DNA of 64,000 nucleotides, taken from contig NZ_KE384008.1 in the NCBI RefSeq assembly GCF_000423345.1, positions 314,857-378,856 of the forward strand. Direction: 5' to 3'. Below, in pieces: positions 37,701 to 49,579 of the stretch. Positions within the stretch are counted from its first letter, which is position 1; every line of letters starts with the position of its first letter. The notes under the pieces were generated by a model. The model was not told where the DNA came from, did not search any database, and worked only from the letters and a program-made list of their open reading frames with translations. The stretch is from Marinimicrobium agarilyticum DSM 16975. GTDB lineage: Bacteria; Pseudomonadota; Gammaproteobacteria; Pseudomonadales; Cellvibrionaceae. Position numbers and translations under genes: made by a program.

Positions 37701-38172
37701 CCACGCAGTGGTACCCGGCCTTCTCCAGATTGACCCGCAGGCTGTCAATGTCCAATCGTTCGCCCGGCTCCAGCAGGAGGCTGTGAGCCAGCAGGTAACG
37801 TTGGGGCATCAGACGCTGTAGGATGCTTGTCACCGGCACCACCAGCACTCCCTGGCGGGTCTGTGGCAAGCGGTAGAGCGTATTCAGCCGTTCAGAGACA
37901 ATGTCCTGATGCGGAGAGATGGTGTCGTAGGGCAGCGTTTCCCAATCCGCCAGGTGCAGCACGGGCAGTTGCCCATCGCAGAAGTAGTTGAGCTCGCTCT
38001 CAAGCCGCTGGGCCGCCGAGGTGTCGGGCGTGATGACCAGGCTGAGGCCCGGGTGCTGGCGGGCCGCATTGGCCAGTGCGAGAGCCTGGGCGGCGCCCTG
38101 CAGTTGGCCCCAATGCTGGCGATTGCCGGGGCGGTTGGATACGGGAGGATTCAGCGGAGTGGATTGACTCAT
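34711..38172 (-). CDS. mfd: Transcription-repair coupling factor
   Basis: 1153 residues, full length. The UvrB-homology module is N-terminal. The RNA polymerase-interacting domain contains LKPGAPVVHIDHGVGRYRGLETLEV. RecG-like translocase motifs follow: Walker A CGDVGFGKTEVAMRAAF, DEEHRFG (motif II) and TLTATPIPRTL (motif III). The C-terminal TRCF domain closes the protein. Mfd removes stalled RNA polymerase at lesions and recruits UvrA. Start ATG 38172. Confidence 0.97.
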   Translation of the reverse strand: MSQSTPLNPPVSNRPGNRQHWGQLQGAAQALALANAARQHPGLSLVITPDTSAAQRLESELNYFCDGQLPVLHLADWETLPYDTISPHQDIVSERLNTLYRLPQTRQGVLVVPVTSILQRLMPQRYLLAHSLLLEPGERLDIDSLRVNLEKAGYHCVDTVYEHGEFAVRGALIDLFPMGSDRPYRIDLFDDEVETLRSFDPETQMTVEQVERIQLLPAREFPLDKAGIARFRDHWHARFDVDHKACPVYQDVCSGIAPPGIEYYLPLFFDQSSHLFDYLPEDTQVYALGELETAAERFWAELQNRYESRRVDPQRPIMPPRDIYLGVDELFGLLKPMSRTFIESGPVAEGEGRTNFATQTPPSLPINHQADNPLTAVEAFLMEYEGRVLFCADSAGRRETLLELLGRIRVKPTVVEGWSGFVDATERLALTVAPLDQGLLLNDPELAVIAESQLFGDRVQQQRRRRQAQDASDLVVKNLTELKPGAPVVHIDHGVGRYRGLETLEVDSQATEFLTLEYAEGAKLYVPVTNLHLISRFSGADEELAPLHRLGSEQWQKAKRKAAEQVRDAAAELLDIYARRAARKGFAFDDPKTAYESFSAAFPFEETPDQQRAIESVVSDMLSPQPMDRLVCGDVGFGKTEVAMRAAFIASYSGKQVALLAPTTLLAQQHFESLKDRFADWPITIEVLSRFRTTKEVNAVLKRLEEGKIDIVVGTHKLIQGDIRYKNLGLLIIDEEHRFGVRQKEKLKALRSEIDILTLTATPIPRTLNLSMSGIRDLSIIATPPARRLSVKTFVRQEDDAVVKEAILREILRGGQVYYLYNEVKNIDRVARELGELIPEARIGIGHGQMRERDLERVMSNFYHKRFNVMVCTTIIETGIDIPSANTIIIHRADKFGLAQLHQLRGRVGRSHHQAYAYLLTPERRAMTGDALKRLDAIAAAHDLGAGFTLATHDMEIRGAGELLGEEQSGQIQTVGFSLYMDMLDRAIKAIRAGKTPDIESPLDTGIDVNLRIPALIPADYLPDVHTRLVLYKRLANAESDEALRELQVEMIDRFGLLPEPTKNLFQVTALKLRAQALGIAKLEAGDRGGRVEFSEQTEVDPLTIVQLVQSDPQTYQLAGANHLKFVRNMENGETRLNVVSELLDHLTPGKRS

Positions 38173-39990
<1,818 letters not shown>

Positions 39991-39993
39991 CGT

Positions 39994-41196
39994 ATGAAAG
40001 CTCTGCGCAATTTCCTCGACAAAATCGAGCCGAACTTTCACAAGGGCGGCCGGTACGAAAAGTGGTACGCCCTGTACGAGGCGGTAGATACCATTTTCTA
40101 TCGCCCCTCCAGCGTGACCAAGACCACGGCCCACGTACGCGATGGGATCGACCTCAAGCGGATAATGATCACCGTCTGGTTGTGTACCTTTCCGGCCATG
40201 TTCTATGGCATGTATAACCTTGGCTTTCAGGCCAACACCATCATGGCTGACATGGGGATCGCGGCCGTCGATGGCTGGCGCGGTACCTTCATCGAGATGT
40301 TGGGTGGTTATGACGCCGGTAGCATCTGGGATTCTTTCTGGCATGGAGCAGCGTACTTCGTTCCCATTTACTTTGTCGTATTCGTCGTGGGCGGCTTCTG
40401 GGAAGTGCTGTTTGCCACCGTTCGCGGTCACGAAGTGAATGAGGGGTTCTTTGTAACCTCCGTGCTGTTTGCCTTGATCTGTCCGCCCGACGTTCCTTTG
40501 TGGCAGGCGGCATTGGGTATCAGCTTCGGCGTTGTCGTCGGTAAGGAAGTATTTGGTGGCACAGGGAAAAACTTCCTCAATCCGGCACTGACTGGCCGAG
40601 CCTTCATGTTCTTCGCTTATCCGGCGGAAATGTCCGGCGACGCGGTTTGGACCGCGGTCGACGGTTACACCGGCGCGACCGCGCTCTCAGTGGCGTTTCA
40701 GGAAGGTATGCAGGGGCTGACCCAGCAGTTTTCCTGGATGGATGCGTTCATTGGCCGTATTCCCGGCTCCATTGGTGAAGTATCCACTCTGGCGATTTTC
40801 CTCGGCGGCGCGGTGCTGTTGACCATGGGCATTGCCTCCTGGCGTATCGTCGGGGGCGTCATGCTGGGCATGATCGCCACCACCTTGCTGTTCAACGCCA
40901 TCGGTTCGGACACCAATCCCATGTTTGCCGTACCCTGGTACTGGCACATGGTCGTGGGCGGTTTTGCATTTGGCATGATCTTCATGGCCACCGACCCGGT
41001 TTCTGCTTCCATGACCAACACCGGCAAGATCTGGTTCGGTGCATTGATTGGTTTGATGTGTATTTTGATTCGTGTGGTAAACCCCGCGTTCCCGGAGGGG
41101 ATGATGTTGGCGATTCTGTTTGCCAACCTGTTTGCACCCCTGATTGACCATTTTGTCGTAGAGGCGAATATTAAGCGGAGGTTGGCACGTGGCTAA
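39994..41196 (+). CDS. nqrB: Na+-NQR subunit B
   Basis: 400 residues, about ten transmembrane helices, carrying covalent FMN and riboflavin and forming the Na+ path. The flavinylation motif GYTGATALS is present; the acceptor would be Thr229. The region [24 protein letters not shown] is highly conserved. Starts 3 bases after nqrA and overlaps nqrC by 8 bases. Confidence 0.96.
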   Translation: MKALRNFLDKIEPNFHKGGRYEKWYALYEAVDTIFYRPSSVTKTTAHVRDGIDLKRIMITVWLCTFPAMFYGMYNLGFQANTIMADMGIAAVDGWRGTFIEMLGGYDAGSIWDSFWHGAAYFVPIYFVVFVVGGFWEVLFATVRGHEVNEGFFVTSVLFALICPPDVPLWQAALGISFGVVVGKEVFGGTGKNFLNPALTGRAFMFFAYPAEMSGDAVWTAVDGYTGATALSVAFQEGMQGLTQQFSWMDAFIGRIPGSIGEVSTLAIFLGGAVLLTMGIASWRIVGGVMLGMIATTLLFNAIGSDTNPMFAVPWYWHMVVGGFAFGMIFMATDPVSASMTNTGKIWFGALIGLMCILIRVVNPAFPEGMMLAILFANLFAPLIDHFVVEANIKRRLARG

Positions 41197-41968
41197 TAAT
41201 GATACGATCAAAAAAACCGTGACGGTGACATTGCTGCTGTGCATTGTCTGTTCTGTCGTGGTGTCGACCGCAGCGGTATTGTTGCGGCCCATGCAGGAGG
41301 CAAACCAGGAGCTGGACTTCAGGAGTAACATTCTCTCGGCTGCAGGCCTTCAAGACGTTGAAGGTAGCGTGGACGAAGTGTTCGCCAAGCGCGTAGAAAC
41401 GCGCGTTGTGAATCTGGAAACCGGCGAGTTTACCGATGCCAAGGATCCGCAGAGCTACGATCAGTGGGAGGCAGCGAATGACCCCAGTGAGTCTCTGGAC
41501 CTGTCTCAGGCGCAGGATATCGCCAGCATCGGCCGTCGCGAGAACTACGCCGAGGTGTACATGATTCGCACCCCGGAAGGGGAGTTGCAGAGCGTTGTGC
41601 TGCCGGTTCGCGGTTATGGTCTCTGGTCTACCCTTTACGGTTTTATGGCGGTCAAACCTGATGGTAATACCGTTGCGGGGCTGACGTTCTACGAGCACGC
41701 GGAAACCCCAGGGCTCGGGGGCGAGGTGGACAACCCCAAATGGAAGTCAATCTGGGAGGGCAAACAGATCTACGGTGAGGATGGCAATGTCCAACTGTCC
41801 GTGGTGAAGGGCAGCGTCGATCCTTCCGCTCCCGAGTCCCAGTACAAAGTCGATGGCCTGTCCGGCGCCACCTTGACCAGCCGCGGTGTGGACGGGTTGG
41901 TTGAGTTCTGGCTGGGCGACCTGGGCTTTAAGTCGTTTTTAAAGAACTTGCGCGAAGGGGAGGCCTAA
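41189..41968 (+). CDS. nqrC: Na+-NQR subunit C
   Basis: 259 residues with one N-terminal membrane helix ([20 protein letters not shown]) and a periplasmic domain carrying covalent FMN. The ApbE acceptor motif is [12 protein letters not shown] with Thr228 as expected flavinylation site. [14 protein letters not shown] is conserved. Overlaps nqrB and precedes nqrD by 3 bases. Confidence 0.96.
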   Translation: MANNDTIKKTVTVTLLLCIVCSVVVSTAAVLLRPMQEANQELDFRSNILSAAGLQDVEGSVDEVFAKRVETRVVNLETGEFTDAKDPQSYDQWEAANDPSESLDLSQAQDIASIGRRENYAEVYMIRTPEGELQSVVLPVRGYGLWSTLYGFMAVKPDGNTVAGLTFYEHAETPGLGGEVDNPKWKSIWEGKQIYGEDGNVQLSVVKGSVDPSAPESQYKVDGLSGATLTSRGVDGLVEFWLGDLGFKSFLKNLREGEA

Positions 41969-41971
41969 GCC

Positions 41972-42631
41972 ATGAAGAAGCTCAAGCAACTTCTGATTGA
42001 ACCCATTTTTGACAACAACCCGATTGCGCTCCAGATTCTGGGGATCTGCTCCGCTCTGGCGGTGACCAACAGTCTGAGTGTCACCGTGGTGATGTGTATT
42101 GCACTGACCGCAGTGACCGCCTTTTCCAACCTGTTTGTGTCAATGGTTCGCAACCACATCCCGGGCAGCATCCGGATCATTGTGCAGATGACCATCATTG
42201 CCTCTCTGGTGATTCTGGTCGACCAGGTATTGAAAGCGGTGGCTTACGACATCAGCAAGCAGTTGTCGGTGTTTGTCGGTCTGATTATTACCAACTGCAT
42301 CGTGATGGGGCGGGCGGAAGCCTTTGCCATGAAAAACCCGCCGGTTGCGAGCTTTTTTGATGGCGTCGGCAACGGTCTGGGCTACAGCGTGATTCTACTG
42401 GGTCTCGCATTCATCCGTGAACTGTTCGGCTCCGGTAGTCTGTTCGGCGTAACCATCCTGACGCCAGTGACTGACGGTGGCTGGTATGTGCCCAACGGTC
42501 TGCTGTTGTTGCCGCCGAGCGCCTTCTTCCTGATCGGTTTCTTTATCTGGGCGCTGCGTGCCTGGAAGCCCGAGCAAGTTGAAGAGGAAGAGTTCAAAAT
42601 GGCGCCTAATACCAAGCCGCAGGAGGCCTGA
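41972..42631 (+). CDS. nqrD: Na+-NQR subunit D
   Basis: 219-residue integral membrane protein with about six helices, paired with NqrE in a pseudo-symmetric dimer that holds a [2Fe-2S] cluster in the membrane. Typical segments are [36 protein letters not shown] with a conserved Cys, and [11 protein letters not shown]. Confidence 0.96.
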   Translation: MKKLKQLLIEPIFDNNPIALQILGICSALAVTNSLSVTVVMCIALTAVTAFSNLFVSMVRNHIPGSIRIIVQMTIIASLVILVDQVLKAVAYDISKQLSVFVGLIITNCIVMGRAEAFAMKNPPVASFFDGVGNGLGYSVILLGLAFIRELFGSGSLFGVTILTPVTDGGWYVPNGLLLLPPSAFFLIGFFIWALRAWKPEQVEEEEFKMAPNTKPQEA

Positions 42632-42633
42632 TC

Positions 42634-43242
42634 GTGGAACAGTTACTGAGCATTTTTGTAAGGACCGTTTTCATTGAAAACATGGCTCTGGCTTTCTTCC
42701 TGGGGATGTGTACCTTTCTGGCCATCTCCAAGAAAATCAGCGCTGCCTTGGGTCTGGGCATTGCAGTGATCGTCGTACAGGTTGTGACCGTACCCGTAAA
42801 CAACCTGTTGTTCACTTATATCCTGGATGATGGTGCCCTGGCGTGGGCGGGTCTACCCAATGTGGATTTGAGCTTCCTGGGCCTGATCACCTACATCGGT
42901 GTGATTGCGGCACTGGTTCAGATCATGGAGATGGTTCTGGATAAGTTCGTTCCGTCCCTCTACAACGCGCTTGGCGTCTTCCTGCCATTGATTACCGTGA
43001 ATTGCGCGATCTTGGGTAGTTCGCTGTTTATGGTGGAGCGCGACTATAACTTCGCCGAGAGTGTCGCTTTCGGCGCCGGTTCCGGTGTGGGCTGGGCTCT
43101 GGCCATCACCGCTCTGGCGGGGATTCGGGAAAAGATGAAGTACAGCGATGTGCCAGAGGGCCTGCGGGGTCTGGGCATTACCTTCATTACTGTCGGTCTC
43201 ATGTCCCTGGGCTTCATGTCTTTCGGCGGCATCGACCTGTAA
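42634..43242 (+). CDS. nqrE: Na+-NQR subunit E
   Basis: 202 residues, six membrane helices. [22 protein letters not shown] and [22 protein letters not shown] carry the paralogous Cys residues that, with NqrD, bind the intramembrane iron-sulfur cluster. GTG start, 2 bases after nqrD. Confidence 0.96.
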   Translation: MEQLLSIFVRTVFIENMALAFFLGMCTFLAISKKISAALGLGIAVIVVQVVTVPVNNLLFTYILDDGALAWAGLPNVDLSFLGLITYIGVIAALVQIMEMVLDKFVPSLYNALGVFLPLITVNCAILGSSLFMVERDYNFAESVAFGAGSGVGWALAITALAGIREKMKYSDVPEGLRGLGITFITVGLMSLGFMSFGGIDL

Positions 43243-43259
43243 CCAGCGAGGTAAGCTAG

Positions 43260-44483
43260 ATGAATTTGGAAATTATTCTGGGCGTGGTCATGTTTACCGT
43301 CATTGTGGCGGTACTGGTGGCTGTGATCCTGAGCGCCCGCGCCAAACTGGTCAGCAGTGGCGACGTCAGTATTGAAATTAATCACGAAAAAACCATTACG
43401 GTACCGGCCGGTGGAAAATTGCTGCAAAGCCTGGCGAACGCCGGCCTTTTCCTCCCCTCCGCCTGCGGTGGCGGCGGTACTTGCGCTCAGTGCAAATGCG
43501 TCGTGGAAGAGGGCGGTGGCGCCATGCTTCCCACCGAAGAAGGCCATTTCACCAAGCGCGAAGCGCGTGACGGCTGGCGCCTGTCCTGTCAGACGCCGGT
43601 GAAAGAGAATATGGTCATTGAAGTGCCGGAAGACGTCTTCGGTGTTAAGCAATGGGAGTGCACCGTCGAGAAGAATCCGAACGTGGCCACTTTCATCAAG
43701 GAACTGACGCTTAAGCTTCCCGAAGGTGAAAATGTGGACTTCCGGGCGGGTGGTTACGTCCAACTGGAATGCCCGCCTCATCATGTGAAGTTCAAGGACT
43801 TCGACATCGAAGAGAAATTCCGCCCCGACTGGGAACGTTTCGGGTTCTTTGACCTGGAGTCGAAAGTAACCGAGCCGGTCATGCGGGCCTACTCCATGGC
43901 CAACTATCCGGAAGAGCAGGGCATTGTTAAGTTCAACATCCGTATCGCGACACCGCCCCCGGGTGCCAAAGACATTCCGCCGGGCATCATGTCCTCCTAT
44001 GTCTTTAGTCTGAAGCCGGGCGATACCATTACCGTTTATGGTCCCTTTGGTGAGTTCTTTGCCAAGGATACCGATGCCGAGATGGTGTTCATCGGTGGTG
44101 GTGCGGGCATGGCACCGATGCGTTCGCACATTTTCGACCAGCTGCGTCGGATCAAGACCGATCGTAAGATCACCTTCTGGTATGGCGCTCGCTCCATGCG
44201 CGAGATGTTCTATCACGAAGAGTACGATCAACTGGCCGAAGAAAACGAGAACTTCGAATGGCATGTGGCCCTGTCGGACCCCCTGCCTGAAGACAACTGG
44301 GAAGGCCCCACCGGCTTTATTCACAACGTGTTGTATGACATGTACCTGAAGGACCACCCGGCTCCGGAAGACTGTGAATACTACATGTGTGGTCCACCGA
44401 TGATGAACGCCGCTGTGATCAAGTTGCTCAAGGATCTGGGCGTGGAAGATGAGAACATCATGCTCGATGACTTTGGCGGCTAG
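43260..44483 (+). CDS. nqrF: Na+-NQR subunit F (NADH-oxidising)
   Basis: 407 residues: N-terminal membrane helix, then a 2Fe-2S ferredoxin domain (Cys residues in [14 protein letters not shown] and the later SCQTP). The FAD-binding domain has RAYSMANYP and the NADH-binding domain [17 protein letters not shown]. It is the electron entry point of the complex. A strong terminator hairpin lies 36 bases downstream, inside the apbE reading frame. Confidence 0.97.
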   Translation: MNLEIILGVVMFTVIVAVLVAVILSARAKLVSSGDVSIEINHEKTITVPAGGKLLQSLANAGLFLPSACGGGGTCAQCKCVVEEGGGAMLPTEEGHFTKREARDGWRLSCQTPVKENMVIEVPEDVFGVKQWECTVEKNPNVATFIKELTLKLPEGENVDFRAGGYVQLECPPHHVKFKDFDIEEKFRPDWERFGFFDLESKVTEPVMRAYSMANYPEEQGIVKFNIRIATPPPGAKDIPPGIMSSYVFSLKPGDTITVYGPFGEFFAKDTDAEMVFIGGGAGMAPMRSHIFDQLRRIKTDRKITFWYGARSMREMFYHEEYDQLAEENENFEWHVALSDPLPEDNWEGPTGFIHNVLYDMYLKDHPAPEDCEYYMCGPPMMNAAVIKLLKDLGVEDENIMLDDFGG

Positions 44484-44496
44484 ACGAGGACAGACT

Positions 44497-45564
44497 TTGT
44501 TCAAGGTTCTCACAACAATAAAAACGAGGCCGGTTCCGCTGGCCTCGTTTTTATTTATAGGTCTGATTTTTGGGTCCTTGCTTGTCGGGTGTGAACGCGA
44601 AGCGGATGCCGCTCTGGCGTTCGAACGCTTCTCGGGCAATACGATGGGCACCACTTATCATGTGACGGTGGTGGCCCAGGCGCAGGGCGAACCGTTATCG
44701 CTTGACTCGGAAGCTTTTAAACGCGGTCTCGACGCGGAGCTGGCTCAGATCAATCAGCAGATGTCGACCTACATTGCCGACTCGGAATTGATGCGCTTCA
44801 ACCGCTCGCCGGTGGGGGCGTGGCAAAGCCTGTCGGAGCCGCTGGCGGCAGTTTTGGCAATCAGCCGAACAGTGAGTGAGCGCAGCAACGGTGCGTTTGA
44901 TATTTCCGTCGGTCCGTTGGTCAATCTCTGGGGGTTCGGTCCCGAAGCGGAGCCCGAACAGGTGCCGTCTGAGGAGGAGCTTCTGGCATTACGCCAGCGG
45001 GTCGGTTACCGCAAACTGGAACTTGATGAGCAGCGTGCCAGACGTCTTGCGGACATCCAGCTCGACCTGTCAGCGGTTGCCAAGGGGTATGGCGTCGATC
45101 ACATTGCCCGATGGATTGAAAGCCGTGGCTTTGAGAACTATCTGGTGGAGATCGGGGGAGAGGTTTACCTCAGTGGCGTCAGCCCGCGCGGCGATGCCTG
45201 GCGCATCGGTGTGGAGCAGCCTTCCTTGCTCCAGGAAGGCGGGAGGATGGCATTGGCGCTGAGCGATATCGGCATGGCGACCTCGGGAGACTACAGAAAC
45301 TACTACGAGAGGAACGGCGTGCGCTATTCGCACACCATTGACCCGCGCACGGGGCGTCCGATTGTTCACAAACTGGCCTCCGTCACGGTACTGGCCGAGA
45401 CTGCGGCCGAGGCAGATGCCTGGGCGACCGCGCTCAATGTGTTGGGCCCGGAAGCCGGAATGGCGGTGGCGGAGCGGGAAAAACTCGCCGTTTATATGAT
45501 TGTCAAAGCCGGTGAGGGGTATGAGGACCGCTTTTCGAGCGCCTTCGAACCCTATCGCCCATAG
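44497..45564 (+). CDS. apbE: FAD:protein FMN transferase (lipoprotein)
   Basis: 355 residues. ApbE attaches FMN covalently to Thr of NqrB and NqrC (motif S/T-GAT), so it matures the NQR complex encoded just upstream. The N-terminal region is a lipoprotein signal peptide ending in a lipobox LLVGC. The core has FSGNTMGTTYHV, GAFDISVGPLVNLWGFG, LDLSAVAKGYGVD and YSHTIDPRTGRPI. TTG 44497 is chosen because GACGAGGAC lies before it; ATG 44467 inside nqrF is an alternative. A perfect terminator hairpin overlaps the signal-peptide codons (separate entry). Confidence 0.92.
   Translation: MFKVLTTIKTRPVPLASFLFIGLIFGSLLVGCEREADAALAFERFSGNTMGTTYHVTVVAQAQGEPLSLDSEAFKRGLDAELAQINQQMSTYIADSELMRFNRSPVGAWQSLSEPLAAVLAISRTVSERSNGAFDISVGPLVNLWGFGPEAEPEQVPSEEELLALRQRVGYRKLELDEQRARRLADIQLDLSAVAKGYGVDHIARWIESRGFENYLVEIGGEVYLSGVSPRGDAWRIGVEQPSLLQEGGRMALALSDIGMATSGDYRNYYERNGVRYSHTIDPRTGRPIVHKLASVTVLAETAAEADAWATALNVLGPEAGMAVAEREKLAVYMIVKAGEGYEDRFSSAFEPYRP
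44520..44557 (+). terminator. Intrinsic terminator within the apbE signal-peptide codons
   Basis: AAAAACGAGGCC (44520-44531) and GGCCTCGTTTTT (44541-44552) form a perfect 12-bp stem around a 9-base loop, followed by ATTTAT. It is a textbook Rho-independent terminator 36 bases after the nqrF stop. It should end much of the nqr transcript, yet the same bases encode the N-region and start of the hydrophobic core of the ApbE signal peptide. Confidence 0.78.
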
Positions 45565-45591
45565 TGAATTCCCTGCGGGGAGAGGTGGTTT

Positions 45592-45903
45592 ATGAGTATG
45601 GTTCTGGTATCACTGTTGGTGATGTTGCTGGTGGTTGTGGGAATGTCCGTCGGTGTACTTTTTGGCCGACAGCCGCTCAAAGGCTCCTGTGGCGGTGTGG
45701 GCGCCGCACTGGGGGAAAAAGATTACGTTTGCGACTTGTGTGGCAACGACGAGCAGAAGTGTAAAGAGATCAATGAAGGCCAGCAGACGGGTTTGCCCGC
45801 TGACGATTTGGCTTACGATGCCAGCGAGAAAAGTGCATCACCCGCAGGGGAGAGAGGGAAACGTACAACGACCTCGAATACCAAAACAGGAGGCCAACCT
45901 TAG
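45592..45903 (+). CDS. nqrM: Na+-NQR maturation protein NqrM
   Basis: 103 residues with an N-terminal membrane helix ([22 protein letters not shown]). The conserved Cys set GSCGG, CDLCG and QKC follows. This is the DUF539/NqrM family, needed to deliver iron-sulfur clusters for the NqrD/NqrE site in Vibrio. GGAGAGG precedes the ATG. The C-terminal 30 residues are polar and disordered. Confidence 0.93.
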   Translation: MSMVLVSLLVMLLVVVGMSVGVLFGRQPLKGSCGGVGAALGEKDYVCDLCGNDEQKCKEINEGQQTGLPADDLAYDASEKSASPAGERGKRTTTSNTKTGGQP

Positions 45904-47300
45904 TGGCTGATCACACCTATGATGTGCTGGTTATCGGTTCCGGACCAGCTGGTGAAAGCGCCGCCATGTCGGCGGCCAAATCCGGACTCAAAGTCGCCGT
46001 GGTGGAGGCACGGGCCCATGTTGGGGGTAACTGCGCCCACAAGGGAACCATTCCCTCCAAGTCTTTGCGTCATGCGGTCAAGCAACTGATTCGGTACAAC
46101 AGTGCCAGCCTGTTTCGCGAGATGGGCGATACCCGCTGGCTGTCCTACCCCCGGGTGCTCGCTGCGGCGTCCAAAGTGATTCCCAAACAGGTAGAGCTGC
46201 ATACCGAGTTTTATATTCGCAACCGGGTCATTCTGCACACGGGGCTTGCCGAGTTCGTGGACACCAATACCGTCAGCGTGGACCTCGGCGATGGTGCTCA
46301 GGAAACCATTACCGCCGAGTCTATTATCATTGCCACCGGCTCGCGGCCTTATCGTCCGGTCGATGTGGACTTTAACCACCCGAGGGTCTACGACAGCGAT
46401 ACCATTCTGGAGATGCAACATACCCCCCGGCATATGATCATCTACGGAGCGGGTGTCATTGGCTGTGAATACGCCTCGATTTTTTCGGGGCTGGGCGTCA
46501 AGGTCGATCTGATCAACAACCGGGACCGGCTGCTTTCGTTTCTGGACGATGAAATTTCCGACGCGCTCAGCTATCACCTTCGCGACAGCGATGTAACGGT
46601 CCGTCACAGCGAAGAGTACGAGTCGATCGAGCCGAGCGAAAGCAGTGTCACGCTTCACCTGAAGTCCGGCAAGCGGCTCAAGGCCGACGCCATTCTCTGG
46701 TGCAACGGTCGCAGCGGCAACACCGACAAGCTCAATCTGCCGGCGGCGGGGCTGGAGGCGGACTATCGTGGCAACCTGAAAGTGACTCAGGATTACCGCA
46801 CGAATGTGGACAATATTTTTGCGGTGGGGGATGTCATCGGATGGCCGAGCCTGGCCAGCGCCTCGTTTGATCAGGGGCGGGCGGTGGCCTCAGTGATTAC
46901 CGGCGAGCCCTGCAAACCGGTGAGCAATGTCCCGACCGGTATCTATACCCTGCCGGAAATCAGTTCCATCGGACAGACCGAGACTGAGTTGACCGCGGCG
47001 CGGGTTCCGTACGAAGTGGGGCGGGCGTTGTTCAAAAATACCGCTCGCGCTCAGATCAGTGGGGAGGATGTGGGCATGCTCAAAATCCTTTTCCACGTAG
47101 ACAGCCTGGAAATTCTCGGCGTTCACTGCTTTGGTGCCGAAGCCGCCGAGATTGTCCACATCGGCCAGGCCATCATGAGTCAGAGCGGTGCGGGCAATAC
47201 CATCCAGTTTTTCCTGGATACCACCTTCAATTATCCCACCATGGCCGAGGCCTATCGCCTGGCGGCGTTGGACGGTGTGAACCGTATCAACCGTCGGTAG
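45903..47300 (+). CDS. sthA: Soluble pyridine nucleotide transhydrogenase
   Basis: 465-residue FAD flavoprotein that exchanges electrons between NADPH and NAD+. FAD motif [20 protein letters not shown](P) motif [13 protein letters not shown] and the C-terminal dimerisation domain are present. [16 protein letters not shown] shows the expected loss of the second redox Cys of disulfide reductases (C-x4-T). GTG start with AGGAGG upstream; the start overlaps the nqrM stop (TAGTG). It overlaps the next, convergent gene by 14 bases. Confidence 0.95.
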   Translation: MADHTYDVLVIGSGPAGESAAMSAAKSGLKVAVVEARAHVGGNCAHKGTIPSKSLRHAVKQLIRYNSASLFREMGDTRWLSYPRVLAAASKVIPKQVELHTEFYIRNRVILHTGLAEFVDTNTVSVDLGDGAQETITAESIIIATGSRPYRPVDVDFNHPRVYDSDTILEMQHTPRHMIIYGAGVIGCEYASIFSGLGVKVDLINNRDRLLSFLDDEISDALSYHLRDSDVTVRHSEEYESIEPSESSVTLHLKSGKRLKADAILWCNGRSGNTDKLNLPAAGLEADYRGNLKVTQDYRTNVDNIFAVGDVIGWPSLASASFDQGRAVASVITGEPCKPVSNVPTGIYTLPEISSIGQTETELTAARVPYEVGRALFKNTARAQISGEDVGMLKILFHVDSLEILGVHCFGAEAAEIVHIGQAIMSQSGAGNTIQFFLDTTFNYPTMAEAYRLAALDGVNRINRR

Positions 47301-47616
47301 ATGTTGTAGGCGCCGCCCCTGTCTGGGGGCGGTGCTTGACGACGGCCCGCAACACCCGCTCGCGTTCAAAATAGACCACGTAGTCGGCATACTCCCAACT
47401 GGAAATCGGCGGGTCGCCCACGGGCGCTTTGCGGCTCTGAGGCTGACCGAAGCGCTCGCGCACTTTCTCCTGAGTCATACCGTTTGTGGGCACCGGGCCC
47501 AGATCGTGCGCGCCGCTCTGTTGCCCGACGGGGACTTCTAACTGGTCCGCGTATGTTTGGCCAGCGCCGAGCAGGCCGAGTGTCAGGCTCAAGGTAATGA
47601 CGTGATGTCGTTTCAT
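47287..47616 (-). CDS. Small periplasmic SmpA/OmlA-like protein
   Basis: 109 residues with a signal peptide ([19 protein letters not shown]). The mature part [43 protein letters not shown] fits the BamE/SmpA-like fold. It lacks a lipobox Cys, so it is periplasmic and not BamE itself. Function unknown. Confidence 0.7.
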   Translation of the reverse strand: MKRHHVITLSLTLGLLGAGQTYADQLEVPVGQQSGAHDLGPVPTNGMTQEKVRERFGQPQSRKAPVGDPPISSWEYADYVVYFERERVLRAVVKHRPQTGAAPTTSTDG

Positions 47617-47633
47617 GGAAAGGCTCCTCAGGG

Positions 47634-48224
47634 TTAGCGTTTAGCCCGTGACTCGGGATCAAGGTCCTGATAGCGACGTTTGTCGGCCATCTGGGCACGC
47701 ATGATCTGCTGACTCAGTATGTGTTGTTGGGACTCGGTCATGGCTTCGAATTCTGCCGCAATTTCAAACCCACCGGTGCGAACCGGTTCACAGCGCGAAA
47801 CCCGGGCGTAAATGGCAAGGCCTACATAAGTCGGCAGAAAGGTCAGGTTGAGCGCCACATATTGTCCAACGGACAGGGCTTCACCATTGCTGAAGGCGAG
47901 CCCGCCCTCGCTGATGTTTACATGGCGCTGCTCGCCCCCATGGGAGCGAAGCCGGGGTTCGCTGATCAATTGCTGGCTGATCAGCTCGATTTTTCGGTTG
48001 AGCAGGTGCAGATAATCCGCGATTTGCCGGTCCTTGTCCTTGATCTGATAGAACAATTGCGACGCTTCGCTGTCCATCTTTTTCAGTTCGGCATAGGCTT
48101 TCAGCGCGGCGGACCCGGGGAACAGATTCTCCGCTGGCGTTTCCCGGACGGTCTTGTCATCAATGCTCAGGTACTCCAGATCCAGGTAGTCATCGATGCG
48201 AAAGTAAAGGCGGCGCTCAGACAT
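47634..48224 (-). CDS. PilZ-domain protein with helical insertion
   Basis: 196 residues. RRLYFR at the N-terminus supplies the RxxxR c-di-GMP motif and VNISEGGLAF near residue 115 the [D/N]xSxxG motif. Normally about 25 residues separate them; here about 80, mostly helical (AALKAYAELKKMDSEAS to NRKIELISQQLI), intervene. Such insertions are known in tetrameric PilZ proteins of xanthomonads (resemblance inferred). Start 48224 gives MSERRLYF; the frame continues to 48323. Likely a c-di-GMP effector. Confidence 0.75.
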   Translation of the reverse strand: MSERRLYFRIDDYLDLEYLSIDDKTVRETPAENLFPGSAALKAYAELKKMDSEASQLFYQIKDKDRQIADYLHLLNRKIELISQQLISEPRLRSHGGEQRHVNISEGGLAFSNGEALSVGQYVALNLTFLPTYVGLAIYARVSRCEPVRTGGFEIAAEFEAMTESQQHILSQQIMRAQMADKRRYQDLDPESRAKR

Positions 48225-48340
48225 AGATTGTCCAGTCATAGTGTTCTTGTTGGAAGCACCGCTAGCATACCGCGTTGCTCGCCCCGGAAAAACCATTTTG
48301 CGGGCTTGTGACCCGTCATTCAATAGGGTTAAATGCGCTC

Positions 48341-49579
48341 ATGCCAACCAACGTGCCTCTACATATCGGCCTGCGCTACACTCGAGCCAAGCGCCGCAAC
48401 CAGTTTATCTCCTTTATCAGCGCCTTTTCTCTCGTGGGTATGGCCCTCGGCGTTATGGCGTTGATCGTCGTACTATCGGTGATGAATGGCTTCGACCGGG
48501 AAATGAAGGCCCGGATCTTGAGCGTGGTACCCCACGGCTTTATTGACGCCCAGCCGGAGCTGGATAACTGGGAGCGGGTGGCCGATCAGGTCAGACAACA
48601 CCCGCAGGTGCGGGGCGTGGCGCCCTATATCGAAGGGTTCGGCCTGGTCAATTACGGTCGCGGGGTTGAGGGAATTCAGATTCAAGGGGTCCTCCCGGAG
48701 GCCCAGGCCCAGGTTTCGGTGGTGGAGCAACAGATGTTGCTCGGCACCACCGAGGACCTTCGCCCGGGTGAATTCAACGTGGTCATGGGCCGATTGTTGG
48801 CCCGACAACTTGGATTGGCGTTGGGGGATTCGGTGACCATCACGCTGCCTGACATTCGAATTACTCCGGCCGGCGTTTTCCCACGCATGCGACGCTTCAC
48901 GCTAGTGGGTGTGTTCGAGGTGGGTGCCCAGATGGACCAGAGCCTGGCACTGATTCACTTGGGGGATGCCCAGCGTCTGTTTCGCTACCAGGGGGTACAG
49001 GGCCTTCAGGTTCAGGTCGACGATATCTATCGGGCCGCGCCCGTTATGAACCAGATTGCGGACGAGCTGGCGGGGGACTATCGGGTGCGCGATTGGAGCC
49101 AGACTCAGGGCAGTCTGTTCCAGGCGGTGAAAATGGAGAAAATCGTGATCGCGGTGCTGCTCGGCATCATCATCGCTGTGGCGGCGTTCAACATCGTTTC
49201 CAGCCTGATTCTGATGGTGGCCGATAAACGCAGTGACATCGCGGTGTTGCGTACCCTGGGGATGACCGCGCGGCAGATCATGGCGGTGTTCGTGGTGCAG
49301 GGGTCGGTGGTGGGCTTGACCGGAACCCTGGCCGGCGCGACGGTCGGCTGTATCCTGGCGGTGTACATCGGCCCTCTGGTGGCGGCGCTGGAATCGCTGC
49401 TGGATCTGCAGGTGTTCGACCCCTCCGTCTATTTCATCAGTCATCTGCCGTCCCAGTTGTTGTGGCAGGATGTGGCAGTCATTTGTGCGGTGGCGCTGTT
49501 ACTGAGCTTTCTGGCCACACTTTATCCCGCCTGGCGTGCGGCCAAAATTGAACCAGCGGAGGCATTGCGCTATGAGTGA
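48341..49579 (+). CDS. lolC: Lipoprotein-releasing ABC permease LolC
   Basis: 412 residues: TM1, large periplasmic domain, then three C-terminal helices (FtsX/MacB fold). [45 protein letters not shown] is typical of LolC/E. With LolD and LolE it extracts outer-membrane lipoproteins from the inner membrane for LolA. It overlaps lolD by 8 bases. Start 48341 is preferred on family length; RBS is weak. Confidence 0.93.
   Translation: MPTNVPLHIGLRYTRAKRRNQFISFISAFSLVGMALGVMALIVVLSVMNGFDREMKARILSVVPHGFIDAQPELDNWERVADQVRQHPQVRGVAPYIEGFGLVNYGRGVEGIQIQGVLPEAQAQVSVVEQQMLLGTTEDLRPGEFNVVMGRLLARQLGLALGDSVTITLPDIRITPAGVFPRMRRFTLVGVFEVGAQMDQSLALIHLGDAQRLFRYQGVQGLQVQVDDIYRAAPVMNQIADELAGDYRVRDWSQTQGSLFQAVKMEKIVIAVLLGIIIAVAAFNIVSSLILMVADKRSDIAVLRTLGMTARQIMAVFVVQGSVVGLTGTLAGATVGCILAVYIGPLVAALESLLDLQVFDPSVYFISHLPSQLLWQDVAVICAVALLLSFLATLYPAWRAAKIEPAEALRYE

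Noticed and set aside
43044-44654. 536-codon open frame on the minus strand
   Set aside because: It lies antisense to nqrF/nqrE in a GC-rich gene; the translation is low-complexity His/Arg/Gly and shows no family.
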